From Citrus sinensis (taxonomy: Eukaryota > Streptophyta > Magnoliopsida > Sapindales > Rutaceae): a stretch of 64,000 bases of DNA. Under the pieces are notes generated by a model. The model did no database searches and was not told the DNA's origin. It was given only the letters and a program-made list of their open reading frames with translations. The DNA lies in assembly GCF_022201045.2 (NCBI RefSeq), contig NC_068564.1, positions 1,240,001 through 1,304,000 on the forward strand, in the 5' to 3' direction. Below, piece by piece: positions 55,051 through 64,000 of the stretch. Position 1 is the stretch's first letter. Every line of letters starts with the position of its first letter. The translations under genes were made by a program, and so were the position numbers.

Positions 55051-57679
55051 TCATACCATGTGCTGGCGAAGATAATCAACTCGAGTTGGATGCTTGAGTT
55101 TCATCAGACCCTTAACTTCATGTTTACGGACCATTTCCCTTGAAATATTTAAGTTCCCAGCAATTTCTCCCAGTGTCCTATCACCTTTACCGTCCAGTCC
55201 AAATCTTTGTCTGATCACCAAGCTCTCCTTAGGCTTCAGAGAATCAAGCTGGCAAGGAGTACCACAGAAAGTTTGTAAGTTACAGATATATAGTGAATCA
55301 TAAACGGAAGATAGATCAACTCATCAAAGTGGTTATTAAGTGCAGTAATGGTCATATGATTTGATTGACAAGCAATGAATTGTGGGAGAAATGCAAGGTT
55401 GAAGAGAACAAGTGCTTACCACATCATCAAGCGCAAGCCTTAGAAGAGCGGGTTGTCTCTGGTTTTCATTTTCAACACCATCGACATCAGTAATCCCATT
55501 GATGAACTCTTCTTGTGTAACCCCATGCCTTGAATGGAGAGAAAGGATGGGTTTCGATGCCTTCATCACTTCACGGTACCTCTCAGGGGAGATATTTACC
55601 CCTTGAATTATCTCTTCATCTGTTGGTACCCTCTTAAGCTCAAACAACAACTCAAGTTTAGCTCTCTGGATTTCCCCTCTAACCTGCATGATAGAAGTCT
55701 AGAAGTTATAACAAATCATTTCAACTGGATGCATGTATTACCAAGCTCTTTTTTTGCGGGGAAAAAAAGAAAAGGTAAAAAAGAAAAGAATAAAAATATG
55801 AAAAAAATGATTAAGTAGGAAGAATGCATACTGATTCAAGGCCAAATGGAACACGAGTAAAGCTTGATACTGTCATTGAACGTATAATAGCATGCCTAAT
55901 CCAAAAAAGTCCATATGTTGATAGCCGGAATCTCCTTTTTGGTTCAAAACGATCAATTGCAGTGATAAGTCCTTTTACTCCAGCCTGACAAAGGTCTTGA
56001 AATCTGGGGCCATTTGCAAAGTCTTGAAAATATTTTTTGATGACAAATAAAACAAGCCGGAGATTGTGCTGCAACAAATAAAATGCATAATCTATTGATA
56101 TTTCTACTTAAATGTTTGTGCCATAGCCTTGGAACAATCAATAAGTGATATTATTGTAATCAACTTCAGGCAAATAAGGTAATATGAATAGACTGGCTTT
56201 GCTGGAAATAAGGTAAAGCTTGTACTTTATAAATTTGAGCAGCATCCATTGTAATTCACAAGCATGCAACATGTCATAATAATCAACAATACGCACCCTA
56301 AGCGTTAAACAAAACTTGCAGCATTTCTGTCTGCAGAAAAATAGTGAAAGATAAAATAGTTCTTACCTTTATGAGCTTGTTCCGTGCAGCTCGGCCAACT
56401 TCCAAGCATTTTTTCACTGGAGCCGCACTCATATTTGTTGCCTCTGCTAATTCAACATCAGTTGGTTCTCTCCCCAAATCTTTCTGCAATTGTTCCTTTA
56501 CTTGCACAAATACCTAAAATAAAATAGAAATAAAATTTAGCATTAGAAGACTACTGAGTCTAACCTGTTTGGTATAACTTATCTAATGGTCATAACTACT
56601 ATTTAATCTCATAAGCTCTTATAAAAATTTTTGTTATTATTTGGTTGTTTTTTTAGAACTTTTGAAGATTAAATAAACTATTTTGCCTCTTCTAGTAAAA
56701 ACTCAAATTTTGGGCTTCTGGGTGTAGAAGTTGAAAAATTTCTTTTAAATGTTAAAATATTTAAAATATCCTTTATTTATTTAACAATCTTATTTTATTA
56801 TTTTCATAATGTAACTTTAAAAAAATTACCTACTGAGGTAATTTTATAATTTTTTAATAAAAGATCTCATTGAAAACCAAACAACTAAAATTTTTTGCGT
56901 AAAATCTCTACTAATATAAGCTCTGCTTGATACAATAAGGACAAAAATGGAATCAAGTTAATATTCAGAAAGAAGAGGCTCACCTTCATAGGTTGCATCA
57001 ACTTGAACAACCAGGTATGCTCTGTAGACGACAAAACTGGAGGTATCTTCATTTTCTTCCAATCCAGGCTGACCAAATCCGTTGAATACGAATACTCCCT
57101 TACAAGTTTCTCAATTTTCTCATGCTCATCTTTACTGTCCGTTTTCCTAGTCTTGGTGACCACTTTCTCATCCTCATTCTTTCTCAGCTCAATTCTCTTA
57201 TCAAGACTCAATCGCTTAGGCCTCTTAACCTGGTTCCTAACCACTGGTTTACCGCTAACATCATCTGATTTTTTCTCAACTTCACCAATCCTCTTTCTCC
57301 TCTGCCGGCCTCTTTTCACAACACCATCAGCATATTTCACTTCTGAGGTCGTAACTGCAGGGCTAAGCTTGTATATATTTTCAAGTTTGGCAGCCGCTTC
57401 ATTGTAATCCACATCCAGGGTACATGGAGAAGCCTCATCAGAGAAGACACCTTTCACTCTTTCCAGACGTTTTCTACTGTTTTCTCGTCTCTTCTGGTGT
57501 CGTTTGGGTGTCTCTATCGGCAGTGGGATCTGCTCCTGGGGTGAGAACAAAGCTTGGTTATTGGATTTATCTGCTTTGAATGCCACAATCAAAGGCCTTT
57601 TTGACGTAGATCGGTGAGAAATCGTGCTTAATCCAATTGGAGATCTAGCAGGTGAACTAGAGATGGTGACAACTCCCAT
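55051..57679 (-). CDS. SIGE: Plastid RNA polymerase sigma factor SIGE (SIG5)
   Basis: This is a nuclear-encoded sigma-70 factor that directs the bacterial-type plastid RNA polymerase to promoters. In Arabidopsis this member is stress- and blue-light-responsive and drives psbD transcription. There are five exons on the minus strand: 57679-56984, 56513-56367, 56068-55832, 55683-55420 and 55248-55051, giving 513 residues. The start [13 protein letters not shown] matches the family, and a few codons of open frame upstream are probably leader. A long Lys/Arg-rich N-terminal extension (1-232) precedes the sigma regions. Region 2 (exon 3) has [20 protein letters not shown] and [19 protein letters not shown]. 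Region 3 is in exon 4. Region 4 (exon 5) has a helix-turn-helix, with [20 protein letters not shown]. All regions are intact. The first intron contains a probable MITE. Confidence 0.94.
56565..56885. mobile_element. Probable MITE in SIGE intron 1
   Basis: CTGTTTGGTATAACTT near the left and AAACCAAACAAC near the right form a short inverted pair around AT-rich non-coding DNA. It lies wholly within the intron between exons 1 and 2. The superfamily and exact ends are uncertain. Confidence 0.4.
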
Positions 57680-60207
57680 ACCAAGCTGTCTGAGCAAAAG
57701 TTAAAAGTGCTATGCAAAAGTGCTGATGCCACGAATACTGCAGTCACAGAGATAGAGGCTTAATGCTTTCAGTAGCAAACAGTTCAAGTTCTTCGCTTGT
57801 TACAACACTGGCAATCTGGCACACACAAACAATCATAGAATTCAAAAATCAAAAGCCTTTAATTATAGTATAAATTACTCAAATTTCCTTCCAAATGCTA
57901 AGAAAATTAGGAAGCAGAGTTACTTAATAATGGTAGCACTTGTAAATGAGATGCACATCAGCAAATGAGTCTTCAATCGTTGGAGACACGCAATTCCAAA
58001 GTTATTCCTTAATTATCCATATGCATAACTCCCTAGAGGTATCCTAATCAAAGCTTAGATTCGAGCTTGGAGGCAGACTCAGGCTAACCTCCTCCCGAAT
58101 TACTTGTAAAATCCGGCTATGTCAATCATATCACATGGCCACTAATCAACGTGGCGCAATAACCATCACGAAACTCAAACGGACACTATTACAAGCTCAT
58201 CTTCCATTAATCGTCTAGCTAATATGATCCAACAATTGGTGATGGTTGGTCACCATTAAAATGCAATTTTGATGAAAACCAACCACATAGGCTACCCATC
58301 ATCACCTTTGTATATCCCATATGCATCAAATGAACATACATACATAACATATGCGCCAGGCCACCACAAATTAATTACAAGCCAAAGCCAAAGATTACAC
58401 ATTAACTCTAAATAATCCTCAGCTTCCACGCACAAAAACAAATTTCAACTTAAGCATTAAAAAAGAAAAATGCAGCAAAGATTATCATACCCATGAACAA
58501 GCTGCTGATTCTGCGGAGCTGAACTTCTAGATACAAGTAGAAAATTAATCTCCAGAGAATCTTAAATTGTTTAAAGTTCTTCAGCTTTATTACAATAATT
58601 TGAATACGTAAATTATTACGTCCACAAATAATTAGTAGTGAAAAATCAGCGGACTGGAAAAGTTGCGAGTTAAATCGACGGTGGTGGAAGTGTACAAGTA
58701 GGATCGTAAGAGAATGAAACTGAAGCCCGGTGATGACGTGGCGAGTTTGTGAAAGCAGATACATTGGCTTGCGTGGGGGCTATAGAGTGGAGGAGAAGAT
58801 ATTTCGACGGATCTTATGGATGATTGCGTTACACGTGTGTGGTCTTGATTGGATCTTAGAATATTACGAAAGTATTGGGGGACCCGGTTCTTGTCGTGGT
58901 CTCCGATTTTTTACGTTGCTTGATTATAGCCATTTGAAAATTGGAATTAAGAAGTAAAATGAGTCAAAAAATTGTTCGTCACTTTAATTTGCAAATATAA
59001 TCAATTAATATAGGAAAAAAATAATTCATTCTAACATTTACATTTAATTGCCGTCGTGGCAATCACTATCGAGTCGATTTAATTTTATAAATTTTTAATG
59101 TGGCTGATATTAATTTGGTGTCACAAATTAACAGAAGTTGTTCAATGGGCCGGAATCGATTGTAATGGGCCTATTTCAATTATTAAATCCACATAATTTG
59201 GGCCAACCCACATGAGTGCTTCCCTCACTCTATCGACAGTGCTTGCCCACTAAAAGATGTTCGGATAATATTCCTGATGCACTGTTGGATGATGATGAGT
59301 GATGACATAACCTTATATGTCACAAAATAACCTTAAACCTCATAAAGGGGTATTTTATACAAATTATTCTTAAAGGACCAAGATTATACAATTATTTGAA
59401 TTTTTTCTTCAGTAAAATACAATATATTATTAGTGATTAAAAAAAATTAATAATCGTAACATTTAAGTCCGACCACTATATGTAACTTATCTATTTAATA
59501 ATAAATTTCATAACATGTAATATTACTATTTTATTATCCTGTAGGTAAGCGATACAATAATTTGAACTCCGATATTGAGATCTTTAATATCACTTTTGGT
59601 GGTTATTCGGTAAAGATATAAAAATACTTTTTACATTTTACCCATATATTATTAGAAGACTAAAATAAGAAAAATGGTAAATTGGCTACATCCTTTTTAA
59701 TTCACTACAAATAAAAGCCGTAGCCGTAAATTTCCCATAGTTAGTATGTATTAAAATAAATCATAGACAAGGGACACATTGAGTCGTTGACCCGTATAAG
59801 TTAAGAGGAAGATTCATTGATTCAACATTTCAAAAAAAAGGCTTCCAAGAGAAAAAGAAAATCAGATTACGTGTAATTTTTCCGACGCGTGTGAAGACCC
59901 AATTCACGGTCTAGAAGCAAAGCTTATCGTGAAAAACAGATTAATGTGTAGGAGTCTATTCATATTGCGGCGCCTCTTCGAAGTCTAATTACTTTCTCTG
60001 TTTCAATGTTTCTTCTCAAATCTGAACGACCCATCACCGAGTCCAAAAGGCTAACAACATTTGCTTCTGATTCGGTTTACTTTCTGCACAATATGTTTCT
60101 TCCAAGAAAATGACATGCCCTCTCTCAATCATCGAATTTTGAATCGGTCCAATTATATATGTATATGTTGAATTTTGCTTGTAATTAACCCGCAACATCA
60201 TCATCGT

Positions 60208-60224
60208 TGTATTGTTTTAGAATT
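60208..60224. repeat. Left TSD of SINE copy 1
   Basis: TGTATTGTTTTAGAATT (17 bp), repeated exactly at 60552-60568. Confidence 0.88.
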
Positions 60225-60551
60225 TTTTTTTTTAAATTCTGTTATACACATATTATTATTGATATTACATCAGACATTACAATTATAATATTTATAATTG
60301 TACTAAACAACTGAGACCACCGCTATACATTAATCCACTGAAACACTTGCCTAAATATTTTAAACTCTCTCTAATATTCGAGGGGTGCCTACTCCACTCA
60401 CATTTCGTAAGGGAGACACTGTCTCCACTCAATTAGTTGATAATTGAGGAAGAACCGAAACTAACCTCTATAATACTCTTATGGAGGCTCGAACTCTTAC
60501 ACTCAATATTGTAAGTGCAAGACTTCTCCCATTTGACCAAAAGCTCATTAG
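60225..60551 (-). mobile_element. tRNA-related SINE, copy 1
   Basis: On the minus strand the element begins just left of 60552 and has a pol III A box (TGGTCAAATGG, 60529-60539) and B box (GAGTTCGAGCC, 60486-60496). It ends in an oligo-A tail (plus-strand T run at about 60225-60233). A perfect 17-bp TSD flanks it. The body matches copy 2 throughout (shared ACTCACATTTCGT, ATGGAGGCTCGAA and TGATAATTGA). It is 327 bp and non-coding. Confidence 0.88.
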
Positions 60552-60568
60552 TGTATTGTTTTAGAATT
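60552..60568. repeat. Right TSD of SINE copy 1
   Basis: TGTATTGTTTTAGAATT, identical to 60208-60224. Confidence 0.88.
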
Positions 60569-60592
60569 AGATGTCACCTTTTATTTTTTTTT

Positions 60593-60610
60593 TCTGTCCT
60601 TAAAATTCTT
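60593..60610. repeat. Left TSD of SINE copy 2
   Basis: TCTGTCCTTAAAATTCTT (18 bp), repeated exactly at 60922-60939. Confidence 0.88.
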
Positions 60611-60921
60611 TTTTTTTTTTAATACTGTTTATACATGACTGTAGGTATTACAATTAATATTTACACACAGATTCTACAATTGGGATCTTCATCGTGGCAT
60701 GTACTCCTCTGAAGTGCTGCCCAAATTCTTCAAACCCTCTCAAATATTCGAGGGCTGTCCACTCTACTCACATTTCGTGAGGAATAGACTGGCTCCAGTC
60801 AATTATGTGATAATTGAAGAAGGATTGTAAATAAGACTCATAAATGCTTTTATGGAGGCTCGAATCCTTGCACTCATTATTCTAAGTGCAAGGGCTCTCC
60901 CACTGGACCAATGCCCATTGG
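60611..60921 (-). mobile_element. tRNA-related SINE, copy 2
   Basis: It is in the same family and orientation as copy 1. The A box TGGTCCAGTGG (60900-60910) and B box GGATTCGAGCC (60857-60867) are near consensus. The minus-strand 3' end is a poly-A tail (T run at 60611-60620). It is flanked by a perfect 18-bp TSD and is 311 bp long. The better-preserved boxes suggest it may be the younger of the two. Confidence 0.9.
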
Positions 60922-60939
60922 TCTGTCCTTAAAATTCTT
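60922..60939. repeat. Right TSD of SINE copy 2
   Basis: TCTGTCCTTAAAATTCTT, identical to 60593-60610. Confidence 0.88.
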
Positions 60940-61870
60940 AATCTGGAATAGTTGCTACCGCCTGCTAAGATCAATTCAGGCAAAGAAAACGACTGAAGAT
61001 TTTTTTCCTCATTTATCATTTATTATGTGAGGCGTATGATTCACGCATGCATGTTAGTAGGCTTAGTTACTTGCATGATTCATGAATGTCCATCGAATTC
61101 TTTTATCATATTTATATAATTACGTGCATGAACATTAGCAGAACTTGTGCAGATGTACATGAACAAAGTTAATGTGTGTAAGTGACTCAAAATTGTCTAA
61201 TTTTCACGAACAGACTCAGTAAATTAATTAACAAATAATTTTTAGGAGTAAAAAGAAAGTGGAGGATGCCTTTATGTCTCTTCAGCTTAGTGGTGGCGGA
61301 CTTACATGATGGCTTTGGCCAGGGCATTAGCCGCAAAAAAAAGTTGATTAAATCTTTGGTTCTTCAAGTTGCCTAGAGGCTGTAATTGGAGATTGAACAA
61401 AAAGTTTTGAGGTGACCTGAGTTTGTGTGTCTGTCTGTTTTTCAAGTAAAAATTATTTTCTCTCAAGTATGATCCTAACTCAAATTTTCTTTAGAAATAA
61501 CCGAAATATTATTTTATAGTTAAGTTACTCTTGCATTGAGACTTTTAAATGTAATATTAAATGAATAGTTTATCATTTTAATTGAAATTAGCGGTTTTTT
61601 ATATTAAATATATGTATTTTATTTCAAGAGAGGTTCTTAATGTTGCGATACTTATATGTTTATTCTTTTATATATCTGAATATTCATACAAATATTTACA
61701 ATAAATTTATATTATAATTTAGCCCGAATACATAAAAATCCTGGTCCACCCATCAAAAAAAAAAAAAGCAAAACCAAAATAAGAAGATTATCTAAACGTA
61801 ATCAATGCTATTGAGTAAATGAATTGTCATAAACCGATTAACAAGAGTGTGAGAGAGTCTGTACTATGCC

Positions 61871-62226
61871 CAGTGGTGGACCCAGCCAGTTCGAATGGGA
61901 GGTTTGGTTTAAAATTTTAATTCAATTTAGGACAACTTGATTTTTTTATTGTTCACTTAACTTTGAAACTTTAAAAAGTAAAAAAAAAAATCTGAGGAAA
62001 TAGACATAAATATCTTTCAAAAAATTAATTATGTGGTTATAAAGATTTGCACCCAAATAATAAAATATAACTCTAATCATTAAAAGATGAACATGCTGTT
62101 AAATTCAAATGTGATCAAATTCTTTTAATTTTTTTTTTAGAAGGGATTTGAGCTGTATTTAAAAAGAACCAAAAAAAAAAAAAAAAGAAATAGAAACCCT
62201 CCTGAATTTTGATCGAGTCCGTCCAT
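61871..62226. mobile_element. Possible small TIR element
   Basis: The left end CAGTGGTGGACCCAGCC and the complement of the right end (CCATGGACGGACTCG) are similar at about two thirds of positions. The CAGTGGTGGACCCAG start resembles many plant DNA transposon termini. No TSD was established, so the call is tentative. Confidence 0.3.
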
Positions 62227-62796
62227 GGTTAAGCAACGTAGGCAAAGGTTCAAAAAGAAGTGTCACATTAAACGTCATTCACTTTTTTTTTTTTTTATGT
62301 TATATCTAGAAGACACACGGCACTAAGTTTGAAGATTCTTGGTCATTTGCTTACCAAACATCATGTTTTGACTTGAATTTTTTATTTTTTCCCCCTCCCC
62401 CACTTTAGGATGAGGAATCATCTTGGCAATGATATTGAAGAAAAAAAATTTGAGTCTATACTTTTTGTAGGATACAGCTGAGTGGTTCTTCCATAATTTT
62501 ATTTGATTAGTTATTTGAATTCGAATTTTGAGTGAACTAAATGTGTAAAAATTTATTTATTTCTTTTTCTTTTAAAAAATGAAATATTTGAGTTTATTCT
62601 TCTGATGGGACATTTAATTTTCTTGTACAAATATGATTTATTTTTTCCATAGTCTTTTATGGATTGTCTCTGGATTTTATACAAATCTTAAGGAGCAACT
62701 AAACTCATTTTAAGGGGAATTTTTTTTCCCCTCGGTGAATCTCCCTCCCTTGGAGGTTCACTAAAAAAAGAAAAAATAAGTAAAAATAATTAAAAG

Positions 62797-62819
62797 AAGA
62801 AGAAGAAGAAGAAGAAGAA
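62797..62819. repeat. (AAG)n microsatellite
   Basis: Uninterrupted AAG repeats about 700 bp upstream of the WRKY start codon. Confidence 0.85.
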
Positions 62820-63005
62820 AGATGCTGACAGTTCTAGTGGAAAATTAAAATAAACATTTAAAAAAAATTCATCATCATGTTATCAAATCTAATTCTTTGT
62901 ATGTTGATAGTCTATCATCTTACTATTGTAGTTCCATAGGGTAGAAATTGACAGAATCTCTAGATCATCACAAACCAATATTAAAATAGTAATAAGGGGA
63001 GTGTG

Positions 63006-63140
63006 TTCACAATAGATATATAGATTTTATTTAATTATGGGAAGGAAGAGTTCACAATAGATATATAGATATTATTTAATTATGGGAAGGAAGAATTCAC
63101 AATAGATATATAGATATTATTTAATTATGGGAAGGAAGAA
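63006..63140. repeat. 45-bp minisatellite, three copies, in the WRKY promoter
   Basis: Units start at 63006, 63051 and 63096 and read TTCACAATAGATATATAGAT, then ATTATTTAATTATGGGAAGG, then AAGAA. Copies differ by one or two bases. The array ends about 380 bp upstream of the WRKY start codon. Confidence 0.92.
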
Positions 63141-63264
63141 TTGGTCAGCAGTAGTAGAATAATTTCATCAATTCACTATTGTTTTGAACCATATTATATT
63201 CCTATGACCAAAGACCAGTCTTATGAAGAACAGGGGGAAAAAAATTCCACTCACTTTTTGCTCA

Positions 63265-63269
63265 GTCAA
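63265..63269 (-). promoter_or_regulatory. W-box-like TTGAC core in the WRKY promoter
   Basis: GTCAA on the plus strand gives TTGAC on the minus strand, about 250 bp upstream of the start codon. Autoregulation through W boxes is common for WRKY genes. A single 5-bp match is weak evidence. Confidence 0.3.
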
Positions 63270-63517
63270 ACTTCTCATTTCCATCGGTTTCTCCATTCAA
63301 AAAGAACCCATGCACCCCCCTTGAATCCCATGCACCATTTCTGTCCCTTCTCCTTCATAGCTTCGTTAATTTTCACCTTCAATCCACTTTCTTAATTTGT
63401 TCGTTCGTCTCAGTGAACCCCATATGCAAATTAAGCTCCCTAGAAACTAATACACAAGAAGCAACTTCTTATTAGTTTTTAGCTTTCGCTATAAATTGCT
63501 CAATTATAGTATTCAAA

Positions 63518-64000
63518 ATGGATAGGAATATGGGAGAATGGGAGAAAAACAGCTTGATAAACGTGCTACTACAAGGGAGGGAGTCTGCCAAGCAGCTGCA
63601 AATTCAGCTCAACTTGCGGACTTCTTCTTCCTCGCATGATCAAACACGAGGAATAATGTTAGTTCAGAAGATAATTTCTTCATACGAAAAAGCGCTTTCC
63701 ATGCTCAACTTCTGCGGCTCCTCATCATCAACTCAAGAGCCCCAGCCGCCGGCGGGGCCTGTAACCGAATCCCCGACTTCTTTAACCGGGAGTCCCCTGA
63801 GTGAGGACTCTGACCGAGATGTCAAAGACCCTCAGGAAGATGTCTCCAAGAAAAGGTATATATCGGTTATAAATTTATGTATGTACAGAAAATGATCCAG
63901 TGAGCAATTTCGTTTTACTTTGAAGTTAATTTCGATGCAGCAGAAAGACGTTTCCAAGATGGACACACAAAGTGAGAGTGAATCCAGGGGCTGGATTGGA
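63518..64000 (+). CDS. Group III WRKY transcription factor (partial, runs off window)
   Basis: This is the 5' part of a DNA-binding WRKY regulator, probably of the WRKY41/53/30/46 group, which typically acts in defence and senescence. Exon 1 is 63518-63855 (112 codons plus two bases). Exon 2 starts at 63944, or at 63941 through a tandem CAGCAG acceptor, and is cut off at 64000. The N-terminus MDRNMGEWEKNSLINVLLQG and the following GRESAKQLQ segment are characteristic of group III members. Exon 2 begins KTFPRWTHKVRVNPGAGL, the conserved stretch just before the WRKY domain. The WRKYGQK heptad and C2HC zinc finger would lie beyond the window edge and cannot be checked. The Ser/Pro-rich linker around residues 68-100 is typical. 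Confidence 0.9.

Larger units (their letters stand above)
57680..63517. other. Intergenic region between SIGE and WRKY
   Basis: No gene is supported. The left part (to about 58770) is the SIGE upstream region and may include leader exons. The middle holds two SINEs (60208-60939) and a possible small transposon (61871-62226). The right part is the WRKY promoter, with a 45-bp minisatellite (63006-63140), an (AAG)n tract (62797-62819) and a TGAC-core W-box-like site. Confidence 0.55.

Noticed and set aside
57003-57407. 134-codon plus-strand frame rich in Ser, Leu and Phe
   Set aside because: It is the antisense of the Lys/Arg/Glu-rich first exon of SIGE, which has clear family similarity and a consistent gene model.
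58450-58957. Open frames of 75-104 codons on both strands upstream of SIGE
   Set aside because: They lack recognisable domains and lie in the probable promoter or leader of SIGE. No splice-consistent extension was found.

Overview
The window is nuclear DNA from a flowering plant, almost certainly a eudicot. The genes have short exons with GT-AG introns, the products are plant-specific (PYR/PYL receptor, plastid sigma factor, SWEET, PPR, R3-MYB, WRKY), and the spacers are AT-rich and full of small transposons. The gene content would fit a woody species such as Citrus, but the sequence alone does not fix the species.

There are nine protein-coding loci. From left to right: a clade-I ABA receptor of the PYL8/PYL9 type (+, 9241-11008); the organellar AAA metalloprotease FTSH11 (-, 12175-20310, 17 exons); a PTB-homolog-3 type RNA-binding protein with three RRMs (-, 21660-25764, 10 exons); an unrecognised six-span membrane protein (-, 29793-31581, 3 exons); an intronless E-class PPR protein (+, 38020-40161); a SWEET3-type sugar transporter (-, 42148-43645, 6 exons, one intron of GC-AG type); a TRIPTYCHON/CAPRICE-like R3-MYB (+, 52865-54588, 3 exons); the plastid sigma factor SIGE/SIG5 (-, 55051-57679, 5 exons); and the 5' part of a group III WRKY gene (+, from 63518, running off the end). 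The exon models were built by hand from splice consensus, reading frame and family similarity. All complete models stay in frame from start to stop.

The spacers carry small transposons. Several have intact target-site duplications (TSDs): two related ~890-bp hAT-type elements in opposite orientation (6169-7060, 44716-45604); a third hAT-type element (26969-28056) inserted in a Mutator-type MITE with a perfect 9-bp TSD; two tRNA-related SINEs 24 bp apart outside their TSDs, with perfect 17- and 18-bp TSDs (60225-60551, 60611-60921); and a (TAA)-rich foldback element nested in another MITE (50305-51515). There are also several foldback MITEs, minisatellites and local duplications.

The genes do not form one pathway and share no operon-like organisation. 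The most interesting unannotated signal is on the minus strand at about 33.82-34.02 kb: a TATA box, a pyrimidine-rich leader and a long imperfect hairpin, the layout of a plant MIR gene. I could not match its arms to a miRNA family I know. I saw no CRISPR array, rRNA or canonical tRNA gene, and no convincing novel multi-gene system.
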